Assembly (NCBI GenBank): GCA_044233795.1
Contig: JBIIJL010000047.1
Span: 1 to 16,748, forward strand
Length of the DNA stretch: 16,748 nucleotides
DNA from: JBIIJL01 sp044233795
Lineage (GTDB): Bacteria > Pseudomonadota > Gammaproteobacteria > Legionellales > Legionellaceae
Direction of reading: 5' to 3'
The notes under the pieces were generated by a model. It was given only the letters and a program-made list of their open reading frames with translations, was not told the origin of the DNA and searched no databases. Within the stretch, counting starts at the first letter, position 1; each line of letters starts with the position of its first letter. A program made the position numbers and the translations under genes. Below, piece after piece: positions 1-5,983 of this stretch.

Positions 1-51
1 AAACCAATTTGAAAGAGAGTGGGGGAAAATGAAAAAAGTTGCTTAACTAGG

Positions 52-479
52 TGTGTGCATTTGATTGACCACGTCAGTCATTAAAGCGTTCTAATGCCGT
101 ATCTAAAGATTGGTGCGGACCGGAAGGATATTTTATTTGTTACGAACTGGCTAAGGAAAATTTGGCATTGGGGCTTACAGTTGTAGCAGATACAGTGAAC
201 CCTATAGAAATAACAAGGAATGATTGGCGAGAGGTGGCAAGGGCTGTTGGTGTAAAGTCATATGAGATAGAGGTAGTTTGTTTAGATAAAGCGGAACATC
301 GACGCAGAATCGAAGCAAGAACGACAGATATTGAAGATCATCAACTTCCAACATGGCAAGACGTACTAGATCGAGATTATCAGCCTTGGGATAATATTGA
401 TTTACAACTTGATACATCCGAACTGTCAATTGAAGAGAGCATACAAAAGATCATACAATTAGTGAAATTCAAAAGATAA
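52..479 (+). pseudogene. AAA/P-loop kinase-like ATPase, 5'-broken
   Basis: The readable part from about position 72 resembles the C-terminal two thirds of small AAA-family ATPases (zeta-toxin/gluconate-kinase-like P-loop proteins). These share a GPEGY step, a VVADTVNPI segment, an EVVCLD...EHRRRIEAR arginine-rich lid and a LPTWQDVLDRDY tail. A stop codon lies in this frame at 66-68, and no Walker A motif is readable upstream. In another frame, 52-69 reads CVHLID, resembling the V-Y-L-R-I-D step expected just before this region, so a frameshift near 69-72 plus loss of the N-terminus is likely. Translation from the TTG at 162 could still give 105 residues, but without the P-loop these should not bind ATP. 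The stop lies 22 bases before the flavodoxin gene. Family recognition is from memory of motif order; the pseudogene call is inference. Confidence 0.6.
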
Positions 480-501
480 CTGCATGAAAGAGGTATAGCT
501 T

Positions 502-1074
502 ATGTCTAAAATAGCCATTCCTTTCTATAGTGCCTCAGGACATACTCGGTGTCTTGCAGAAGCTGTTTTAAGAGGGATTAAAACAATTAGCTCAGATGTA
601 TGTTTAATTGATGTTACTAGACTCGATTCGAATTCTTGGAAACTGATTGAACAGGCTGATGGTATCATTTTTGGTTCTCCAACTTTTATGGGCGGTATTG
701 CTGGGCAGTTTAAGTTATTTTTAGATGAATTCTCTTACAGAGGGCTTTGGACGGAGCAAAAGCTGGTTGATAAGGTAGCAGCAGGCTTTACTGTAGCAAC
801 TTATCCCTCTGGAGATAAGTTAAATACTATTATTCAGCTTTCAATTTTTACAGCTCAGTTTGGGATGGTTTGGATAAATAATTGTGAGCTGGGTAGAAAA
901 GTATCTAAAATTGAGCATGATTATAATGAATGGGGTGCCTGGCTAGGGTTGATGGCTACATCAATACCAGATAAATCAAAATTAATTAGTGATATAGACA
1001 TAAAATGCGCAGAGCAATTCGGTATTCGGTTTGCAAAATCTGTAGATCGTTGGTTAAAAGGTGCTGCAAGTTGA
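502..1074 (+). CDS. Flavodoxin family protein (WrbA-like NAD(P)H:quinone reductase fold)
   Basis: 190 residues with the layout of a flavodoxin-like FMN protein. An N-terminal beta strand runs into a phosphate-binding loop YSASGHTRCLAEAV (about residues 9-22). The GSPTFMGG loop (about 58-65) is the isoalloxazine-contacting segment typical of the WrbA/flavodoxin_1 group, where many members have GSPTRFG or GSPTYMG. Such proteins are soluble one-domain redox proteins that bind FMN and reduce quinones or serve as electron carriers. The exact substrate cannot be read from sequence. An AGAGG-like Shine-Dalgarno lies about 8 bases before ATG 502. The gene follows the broken ATPase on the same strand, 22 bases downstream, so the two may once have been cotranscribed. 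Length fits the family. It could equally be called NADPH-dependent FMN reductase. Confidence 0.8.
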   Translation: MSKIAIPFYSASGHTRCLAEAVLRGIKTISSDVCLIDVTRLDSNSWKLIEQADGIIFGSPTFMGGIAGQFKLFLDEFSYRGLWTEQKLVDKVAAGFTVATYPSGDKLNTIIQLSIFTAQFGMVWINNCELGRKVSKIEHDYNEWGAWLGLMATSIPDKSKLISDIDIKCAEQFGIRFAKSVDRWLKGAAS

Positions 1075-1127
1075 AATACGTCTAACTGATTAGCGCCTTT
1101 TTTTGTATCTCTCTGGGGCGCTGTAAA

Positions 1128-1439
1128 TTACGTACAGTTGCATTCTTTCCCTTTATTCCAATTCTTGAATGTCTTTTCACAAGTTTCTTTTGGAATATCA
1201 TTATCACCAGTACAACATTTATAACAGATAAGAGATCCAATACAGGGGTTAGGTGCATTAGGATCTGGCTGATAGTTCAAAGCGTTATGCTCTTTTTCTG
1301 CAGGAATAAGGTAATATTTGTTATTGTGTATATTTAATTCATACATTACATTTTTATCTATTTTTGGAGAAACTTTGGAAGATCCAAATAGAGGAATTGT
1401 TACTAATAGAGCAATAAAAGCAAAAATAAATTTATTCAT
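1128..1439 (-). CDS. Small exported cysteine-rich protein
   Basis: 103 residues if started at ATG 1439. GGTGGAG stands about 9 bases upstream, and the in-frame TTG codons before it are less likely starts. Residues 1-20 form a Lys-then-hydrophobic signal peptide (MNKFIFAFIALLVTIPLFGS). The remainder is hydrophilic and carries seven cysteines between residues 66 and 102, including a C-x5-C-x2-CC cluster and a terminal CNC. This suggests a periplasmic or secreted disulfide-bonded protein. The start codon overlaps the stop of the preceding membrane-protein gene by 8 bases (ATGAATAA), so translation of the two is probably coupled. No family recognised. The product could work with its membrane-anchored partner, but that rests only on gene order. 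Confidence 0.65.
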   Translation of the reverse strand: MNKFIFAFIALLVTIPLFGSSKVSPKIDKNVMYELNIHNNKYYLIPAEKEHNALNYQPDPNAPNPCIGSLICYKCCTGDNDIPKETCEKTFKNWNKGKECNCT

Positions 1440-1977
1440 CAACAAGAAACTCCACCTTTATAGGGCAATCGTAGTAAGAATATTGAACACCTTCCTCAAA
1501 GCTTTCGTATTCATTGTTTGCCTGAATCCTAACTAAGAGTGGTTTATCCCCAAATTTTTTCTTCCATAACACTAAATAGGGTTCGTCTTTTGTCATGGCA
1601 GGAATAACTGGACCATCAACTGTTTGTATCGATAGGTATTCTCTAGTAGGGAAAATAACGGCGGAGGCGCGGCCCTTTTTGTCTAACTCAATTTCAACGT
1701 TATACCATGTAAACTGTTTAAAATCGTTCATAGGTAGCTTTTTGAATTTACATGACTTTAAAGTGGGTACTTCTTTTTGGTTTGCCCAATAGGTAAGCCA
1801 GCGATATACATCCGGACAACAATTATTCAAGGTATTTAAAATTACAACTATGGAAAGAAAACCTAAAAATGCTACAAACCCTGTCTTTAATACAAAAATG
1901 AACGGTTTAATGACATAGGAAGATGAAACCTGATTGTATTTTTTTTGTAAAAAATTTGTAAGCTTCTTGCCTTGCAC
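1432..1977 (-). CDS. Hypothetical single-pass membrane protein
   Basis: 181 residues starting at GTG 1977, with AAAGGA 6 bases upstream. The basic N-terminus (about residues 1-24) precedes one hydrophobic span at about 25-49 (FIFVLKTGFVAFLGFLSIVV). After that comes a CC pair and a soluble C-terminal domain rich in aromatic and charged residues. This predicts a type II protein with its main domain in the periplasm. It is the first gene of a two-gene unit whose second member is the small cysteine-rich exported protein. I do not recognise a family. The unit lies between the flavodoxin gene, which converges on it, and the tRNA-fragment attachment-site candidate, so it is likely island cargo. Confidence 0.65.
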   Translation of the reverse strand: MQGKKLTNFLQKKYNQVSSSYVIKPFIFVLKTGFVAFLGFLSIVVILNTLNNCCPDVYRWLTYWANQKEVPTLKSCKFKKLPMNDFKQFTWYNVEIELDKKGRASAVIFPTREYLSIQTVDGPVIPAMTKDEPYLVLWKKKFGDKPLLVRIQANNEYESFEEGVQYSYYDCPIKVEFLVDE

Positions 1978-2065
1978 TTTAATCCTTTGCGTTCATTGTT
2001 ACTAATTTATTATTTTACAATTCGCATCTTTTCGCAATCATTCAAATCAGGTATCATACCCCACG

Positions 2066-2088
2066 TTGGGTAAGATCTTGGGTAAGAT
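2066..2088. repeat. Tandem TTGGGTAAGAT pair beside tRNA fragment
   Basis: The 11-mer TTGGGTAAGAT occurs at 2066-2076 and again at 2078-2088, a 12-base period. It lies about 50 bases before the tRNA 3'-end fragment. Closely spaced direct repeats flanking an att core are the usual form of integrase arm-binding sites. That reading is inference, since no integrase gene is in view. Confidence 0.45.
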
Positions 2089-2136
2089 TCGAGTCCTTAT
2101 TATTTATATTATTAAAAATCAACGAGTTGCACTCAA

Positions 2137-2160
2137 GTTCGATTCCGGCCCTGGGCACCA
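2137..2160 (+). other. tRNA 3'-end fragment, candidate attachment site
   Basis: These 24 bases read as the T-loop (TTCGATT), the 3' half of the T-stem (CCGGC), the 3' acceptor strand (CCTGGGC), a discriminator A and an encoded CCA. The upstream half is missing: the bases before the T-loop do not pair with CCGGC, and no anticodon or D arm is present. The implied 5' acceptor (GCCCAGG) and T-stem (GCCGG) would fit a tRNA-Leu, but the identity is a guess. Such 3' fragments are what tyrosine-integrase elements leave at the end of an island opposite the intact tRNA. The orientation implies the intact tRNA and the island body lie to the left, at positions below 2137. Confidence 0.65.
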
Positions 2161-2204
2161 ATTATACATTTTGCAGGCTCTTTCCCATTTGCGGGGGCAC
2201 TTTC

Positions 2205-2300
2205 TCAAGCACATAGCACTCTAACCCTAATTCTATAATTTTCAAAATTTCTAAAGCCACAAGCTCTTCTTTGAATCAACTTCATCTTACGATGAAACCT
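2205..2300 (-). pseudogene. ISL3-type transposase, C-terminal remnant
   Basis: On the minus strand 31 codons before a TGA (2207-2205) read FHRKMKLIQRRACGFRNF followed by ENYRIRVRVLC. This is the characteristic end of ISL3/IS204-type DDE transposases (GFHRKMKLIKRRAYGFRNFENYR). The coding sequence is lost upstream, where it meets the truncated orfB of the IS3 element. Only a scar of the element remains, so it is inactive. Family assignment is from recognised motif order. Confidence 0.6.
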
Positions 2301-2339
2301 TTGATTGGCATAGTTGGCAGATAGGTCAAGCTTGAACGA

Positions 2340-2432
2340 CTAATGCTTAAACAGCGCACAAGCCATGCGCTGGCTCAAACCACGTTTAATCGCATAAATG
2401 GTTTGCTCCTTGCGGGCTTGTACGCCTACCAT
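2340..2432 (-). pseudogene. IS3-family transposase OrfB, N-terminal remnant
   Basis: The frame opens at ATG 2432, overlapping the orfA stop (ATGGTAG), and reads MVGVQARKEQTIYAIKRG, then a LSQRMACAL segment and a stop at 2342-2340. This matches the start of OrfB in the IS407/IS2-like branch of IS3, where VxAQARREQ...RGLSQRRACAL is typical. All of the catalytic DDE core is missing. The break coincides with the junction to the ISL3 remnant, so the truncation came from a rearrangement or a nested insertion. Confidence 0.65.
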
Positions 2433-2689
2433 TTTTTTGCAGCAATCTCCTTCATCACTTCAATTTCAAGATCTCGCTCTGTCAATATTTTCTTCAATCG
2501 AGCGTTTTCTGCTTCAAGTGATTTAAGCATTTTTACTTCTTGTTGATTCATTGTCCCAAAGTGTTTTCGCCAAATATAAATCGATGCTTCAGAGACCCCA
2601 TACCGTTTCGCCACCTCAGTAACCGGGTCTCGGTCCGTTTCTCGCAAAATTCGAACGATTTGTTCTTCTGTGTAATGTTTCTTCTTCAT
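2426..2689 (-). CDS. IS3-family transposase OrfA
   Basis: 87 residues from ATG 2689 (MKKKHYTEEQIVRILRE). The longer frame reaching 2758 adds 23 residues with no resemblance to the family, so the internal ATG is preferred. Residues 5-45 form the HTH_Tnp_1 helix-turn-helix (EVAKRYGVSEASIYIWRKHFG). About 50-80 form a leucine-zipper-like coiled coil (LKSLEAENARLKKILTERDLE). The end KEIAAKKW is typical of OrfA proteins of the IS407 branch. OrfA binds the element's ends and, with OrfB via frameshift, makes the transposase. Here OrfB is truncated, so OrfA is at best a regulator or relic. Confidence 0.8.
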   Translation of the reverse strand: MKKKHYTEEQIVRILRETDRDPVTEVAKRYGVSEASIYIWRKHFGTMNQQEVKMLKSLEAENARLKKILTERDLEIEVMKEIAAKKW

Positions 2690-2707
2690 GGCCTTCACTC
2701 TCGTTGA

Positions 2708-2809
2708 GGGAGGATTACCAAACAAGCTGCAAGTATTGGAGCTAATGGGGTTATGCATGTGTCTTTAGGACTTGCCCAGGCCACAGCGGATGCTTTTATT
2801 ACTCAATAG
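2708..2809 (+). pseudogene. C-terminal tail of an unidentified gene
   Basis: A 33-codon open stretch ends at TAG 2807-2809 and reads ITKQAASIGANGVMHVSLG, then LAQATADAFITQ. It begins next to the IS3 start region and has no upstream start. The QAAxxGANGV pattern recalls the C-terminal part of small lipoprotein or YbjQ/RcsF-like folds in which a helix is followed by GAN(A/G)V. That resemblance is weak. The likeliest reading is the 3' end of a gene broken by the IS element; chance coding is the alternative. Confidence 0.35.
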
Positions 2810-2816
2810 TTTAATG

Positions 2817-2842
2817 AGGAAGACAGTATATTTTGTCTTCCT
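2817..2842. terminator. Hairpin between convergent gene ends (weak terminator candidate)
   Basis: AGGAAGACA (2817-2825) pairs perfectly with TGTCTTCCT (2834-2842) around an 8-base loop. It lies between the tail fragment ending at 2809 on the plus strand and the HTH gene ending at 2859 on the minus strand. Neither side has a proper U-run, so termination efficiency is doubtful. Confidence 0.35.
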
Positions 2843-2858
2843 AAACGCCACTATACAA

Positions 2859-3305
2859 TTAGATACTTGCGTGAACTATAGCTGTAGACTCTTCATCACT
2901 ACTAAAGAATTGTTTAGTTGCCATGTAGATATCATAAAATTTTGACTTAGATTCGTCGGCTTTTGAATGAAGCTCTTCAATTACATAAAGTCTCAATTCA
3001 TGTTCGGTATTCGAATTCATATTAGTTGGACTGTTACCTTTTTGTTCCCATTTTCTTACAGCTCCATGAGATTCATGCACAACCTTCTCACCAAACTCTC
3101 TTAAAGGCATTGAAAAATACGAACGAATAAACTTTACTTGATTACCCGTTAATCTCGTTTCTTGAACTGCTAATTTCTTTACCACATTATCGGCGATTCT
3201 TTGAATGTCAATACGTGGATGCCAATCATTTTCTATGAATAGCATTTCCACGTTATCTAACTCCACAGGAAATCCAAGGCCTTCATACACATAATTTTTG
3301 ACCAT
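2859..3305 (-). CDS. HTH-type transcriptional regulator (Xre/MqsA-like)
   Basis: 148 residues. The N-terminal part (about 1-50) has the layout Y-x-GLGFPVEL-x-NVEM...W-x-P-x-IDI, seen in a family of proteobacterial regulators. Residues about 52-92 form a helix-turn-helix (LTGNQVKFIRSYFSMPLREF, then a recognition helix around HGAVRKWEQKGN) like the DNA-binding domain of MqsA-type antitoxins and Xre regulators. No zinc-binding CxxC motif is present, so it is not MqsA itself, and no toxin gene is adjacent. A 20-bp imperfect palindrome lies 37-56 bases before the ATG, which fits autoregulation. The Shine-Dalgarno is weak. Function beyond DNA binding is unknown. Confidence 0.65.
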   Translation of the reverse strand: MVKNYVYEGLGFPVELDNVEMLFIENDWHPRIDIQRIADNVVKKLAVQETRLTGNQVKFIRSYFSMPLREFGEKVVHESHGAVRKWEQKGNSPTNMNSNTEHELRLYVIEELHSKADESKSKFYDIYMATKQFFSSDEESTAIVHASI

Positions 3306-3341
3306 TTTTGTATTTATTACTCTTTCTCTCTTTCAATTCTA

Positions 3342-3361
3342 ATGGCAGTTATAATTGGCAT
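3342..3361 (-). promoter_or_regulatory. Palindromic operator candidate upstream of the HTH gene
   Basis: Read on the minus strand, ATGCCAATTATAACTGCCAT matches its own reverse complement at 16 of 20 positions. It contains a TATAAC that could be the -10 element, so a bound dimer would block transcription. Its place 37 bases before the regulator's ATG suggests an autoregulatory site. Nothing else supportable was seen in the rest of this gap (3362-3533). Confidence 0.4.
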
Positions 3362-3533
3362 TAAATCTTCACTAAAAGCGTTGAACGAAGACCTTCAAAA
3401 TGGCTGGGCATGAGTAGTGACACCTCGGGAAAATAAGCAAAGCGTAAGTTTGAATAGTTATATAAATCCCCATTATGAGATAATTAAAGGCGTTATATAG
3501 TAGATTGAAATAAATATAAGTATCTCTTGGGTT

Positions 3534-3573
3534 AAAAAAAAGCCCCGAAACACCTGTCGGTGCTCGGGGCTTT
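3534..3573 (-). terminator. Intrinsic terminator of the 619-aa gene
   Basis: On the minus strand AAGCCCCGA pairs with TCGGGGCTT over 9 bp, with an inner CACC/GGTG extension around a 4-base loop, followed directly by a run of eight T. It begins 19 bases after the stop codon. This is a textbook rho-independent terminator and marks the end of a monocistronic unit. Confidence 0.93.
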
Positions 3574-3591
3574 AGATACTAGCTTACACCA

Positions 3592-5451
3592 TTATTGTTT
3601 AGGTATACATTTAGTTGCTTCAGCGTATACATCTTCTGCGAGTTTAGCTTCGCCAGTAGGTCTGTTGGCTAGAAAGCCTACGGTGCTTAAAAGACCAGAC
3701 GTTACTGTTGTTACAGCCATTACATTGGTAGCTGTTGCAGCGCTAAGGCCTACGTACCCAGCAAGTCCTGGAAGCAGCAGAACTGCAGCTGTTGCAGCAA
3801 GCGCAATCGCACTGATTGCTAGTAATGTTTTTGCAATAGTACGCAACCTAGGTGAAGAATGTCCTTCAAGTTCACTAACAAACGCCCTAAAGCGAGCTTC
3901 CTGCTCCTTTGGATTGTCAAGGAAATCTGCGGTATGACCCGATAAAGTCCAATCAATTGCTGGGGCGCTTGTAACGTCTTTAATCAGCGAAGAGATACAC
4001 TTTGCTAACTCAGGACTTGTTGAGGGGGCGTCAAGGTGTTTAAACAGGCGATTTATTTGCTGGGCCACTGCCTCATCAGCAGACATCACTGCACGTGCTA
4101 CATTGTAATTGTCTTGATTAAATACATCACTAAAATTCAGGTGCTTCTTCTCATACGCTTGCTTCATATACTCAGCTTCAAGCATGATGTGCGAGAATCT
4201 TGATTCAGGTGCTCGTGCAATTAACTCAAAGAGGTCAAAATTCTTTTTCTTAGCACCCCTTAGATCATCCCCAAATTGTGTACCATAAGATGGAAATGCT
4301 TCAGCAAAAAAGTTTTCCAATGATACAGTATAAAGAAAGAGAGCATGAGATAATTGTGTTCCGCCAAGAGCTCTTTCCTCAAGCCATTGTTCCATTAGTT
4401 CTGTTTGAGAGTTGCGTGTCATGAACTCCACGGCTTCTTTAAAGAGCCTAGTCAATTTGAATGTCTGGACCTGAGCTGAAGCTCTAAGCGTATGAAGATA
4501 TGTTTTTTTGGTTAGGTCCGTCTCTTTATTTAGGCTCTTATCAATTAATTTTATTAATTCACTGAGAATCTTCGAGTTAGATAGCTTACTATCGCTACCC
4601 TTTTTGATTGATTCTCTAAAAGATTTTCCTACGTTGTCTGGTAGTTGGTCGTCATGTTCTTCTAAGATGAGTATATTAAGTGCTTTTGAAAATTTTTGTT
4701 GATCTAAGTTATCGTAGTGTGTGCAAGCTTTCAGCCAAAGATTTGCATGTTCTTCTTCCAGATGCTCTTCAAGTGTTTTTTCGATAATTTTTTCAACTCT
4801 ATCGGGAGAAAGCATGCCGCCGCCGGCGAGTTGGAATTTTCCACCCTTATTTTGAGCAATCGGAAGCTGTCCACGTTTGTTTGCAGTGTATACCCTATCT
4901 ACAGCTTCATTTGCAAGTTTTCCAAGTCCTTGAATTTGTATGGGATATAAAGCCTCATCGAGGGTTATGTCAATAGGATCTACAAATTCGAACACTGGTT
5001 TTTTGCCTTTTCGCAATACTTTTTGTGCGTCTTGGAAGAGTAGGCAAATGCGATTTTTTTCTGTGGTAGATAGCACCCAATATGCGCTCTTGATTCGTAG
5101 TCCTGCGGTATAATTCCCATGGTTTGGTAGAATATCAAAATAATTGGCTAACTCGGCAAATTTTATTTCATCGTCTTTAACACTGGAAAATAGATCACCC
5201 ATTGTTCCGTAGTCGAATAAAAAGTCGAGGATACCTTCGTTTTCAAAACGATTAAGAGATTCCGCGTACTTTATCATTTGAGAGGCTTGAGCTAATGTCA
5301 TGTTGACTTCGGCTATGTTATTCGCGTCTGGTGTTTGAGGCAATTCGCGAACTTTGGTTTTCCATCGTTGCACAATATTACCTCTTTCATCTCTATCTGC
5401 CTTGCGATATGCAAGCAACTCGCTACGAAAATCAGTGTATAATCCGGGCAT
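3592..5451 (-). CDS. Orphan protein with C-terminal hydrophobic hairpin, effector candidate
   Basis: 619 residues from ATG 5451 (MPGLYTDFRSELL), chosen because AAGGAG lies 9 bases upstream and a promoter at 5515-5543 would exclude the longer frame reaching 5610. Residues 1-530 are soluble, mostly helical and charged, with acid-rich stretches such as EEHLEEEHANLW. Two hydrophobic segments at about 540-568 and 570-594 are separated by a short Gly/Pro turn, and the chain ends in a short polar tail (EDVYAEATKCIPKQ). No signal peptide and no recognised catalytic motif. Large cytosolic-type proteins with a C-terminal membrane hairpin are common among Dot/Icm effectors that anchor to host membranes, but this is inference from architecture and neighbourhood. 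The gene stands alone between its own promoter and terminator. Confidence 0.8.
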   Translation of the reverse strand: MPGLYTDFRSELLAYRKADRDERGNIVQRWKTKVRELPQTPDANNIAEVNMTLAQASQMIKYAESLNRFENEGILDFLFDYGTMGDLFSSVKDDEIKFAELANYFDILPNHGNYTAGLRIKSAYWVLSTTEKNRICLLFQDAQKVLRKGKKPVFEFVDPIDITLDEALYPIQIQGLGKLANEAVDRVYTANKRGQLPIAQNKGGKFQLAGGGMLSPDRVEKIIEKTLEEHLEEEHANLWLKACTHYDNLDQQKFSKALNILILEEHDDQLPDNVGKSFRESIKKGSDSKLSNSKILSELIKLIDKSLNKETDLTKKTYLHTLRASAQVQTFKLTRLFKEAVEFMTRNSQTELMEQWLEERALGGTQLSHALFLYTVSLENFFAEAFPSYGTQFGDDLRGAKKKNFDLFELIARAPESRFSHIMLEAEYMKQAYEKKHLNFSDVFNQDNYNVARAVMSADEAVAQQINRLFKHLDAPSTSPELAKCISSLIKDVTSAPAIDWTLSGHTADFLDNPKEQEARFRAFVSELEGHSSPRLRTIAKTLLAISAIALAATAAVLLLPGLAGYVGLSAATATNVMAVTTVTSGLLSTVGFLANRPTGEAKLAEDVYAEATKCIPKQ

Positions 5452-5514
5452 AACTTGACTCCTTAAAAATGGTAAACAACAGTCTTCTGGGTGTAAATTT
5501 ACAACAGAGATAGC

Positions 5515-5543
5515 ATTATATTGCATTGTTAGCACAAAATCAA
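5515..5543 (-). promoter_or_regulatory. Sigma-70 promoter of the 619-aa gene
   Basis: On the minus strand TTGATT (5543-5538) and a perfect TATAAT (5520-5515) are separated by exactly 17 bases. Transcription would begin near 5508, giving a leader of about 57 bases before ATG 5451. This supports that start codon over the upstream one. Confidence 0.75.
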
Positions 5544-5639
5544 TCAAATTTGAATATCTTAATACGATCGTAAGGGTGGGAACGGCGGTTAAGATATGTT
5601 TTAATAGCATCCGTTTGTGAAAAAATACGAGAGGTGTAC

Positions 5640-5975
5640 ATGACGTTTGTGGTGACGGAAAGTTGTATTAAGTGTAAATACACAGATTGTGTTGAAGTAT
5701 GTCCGGTCGATTGTTTTTATGAAGGACCAAATTTTTTAGTTATCCACCCTGACGAATGTATAGATTGTGCTTTATGTGAGCCTGAGTGCCCTGTGAATGC
5801 GATTGTTTCAGAAGATGATGTTACGGAAGAACAGCAGGTGTTTATCAGCTTGAATGCGGAACTTGCTAATGCTTGGCCTAATATCACCGCCAAAAAAGAT
5901 GCCCCAGATGATGCTGCAGATTGGGAAAAAATGGATGGAAAGATTGCCTACTTAGAGAAAGAGTGGAAGGAGTAA
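5640..5975 (+). CDS. fdxA: 7Fe ferredoxin [3Fe-4S][4Fe-4S]
   Basis: 111 residues, closely resembling Azotobacter ferredoxin I (106 aa). Cysteines sit at 9, 12, 17, 21, 25, 40, 43, 46 and 50. By analogy, C9, C17 and C50 bind the 3Fe-4S cluster, and C21, C40, C43 and C46 bind the 4Fe-4S cluster. The stretch CVEVCPVDCFYEGPNFLVIH and the CIDCALCEPECP motif are diagnostic. It is a small cytosolic one-electron carrier; its partner is unknown. ATG 5640 is preferred over GTG 5634 because GAGAGG lies just upstream and the mature family N-terminus (TFVVT) follows. It is the first gene of the fdxA-yoaA-tsaB-Trm112-kdsB run. Confidence 0.95.
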   Translation: MTFVVTESCIKCKYTDCVEVCPVDCFYEGPNFLVIHPDECIDCALCEPECPVNAIVSEDDVTEEQQVFISLNAELANAWPNITAKKDAPDDAADWEKMDGKIAYLEKEWKE

Positions 5976-5983
5976 TTGAGGCG

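Larger units (their letters stand above)
2340..2689 (-). mobile_element. Truncated IS3-family element
   Basis: Contains an intact orfA and about 30 codons of orfB, joined at an A7 run (A-AAA-AAA-TGG, about 2430-2438). This is the kind of slippery site IS3 elements use for -1 frameshifting. The catalytic DDE part of orfB is gone, cut off where the ISL3 remnant begins. Terminal inverted repeats were not identified, so the true ends are uncertain. The element cannot transpose on its own. Confidence 0.7.

Noticed and set aside
1089..1122. AGCGCC ... GGCGCT inverted repeat with a T-run between the flavodoxin and cysteine-rich genes
   Set aside because: The T-run is inside the loop, not after the stem, and the 6-bp stem spans a loop of about 20 bases, so it is not a credible terminator.
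3362..3533. Search for a small gene or RNA between the HTH operator and the terminator
   Set aside because: Only short stop-rich frames; the small LNEDLQNGWA stretch near 3380-3412 has no start, ribosome site or recognised family.
5634..5639. Alternative GTG start of fdxA two codons upstream
   Set aside because: It would leave the GAGAGG ribosome site too close; ATG 5640 matches the family N-terminus.
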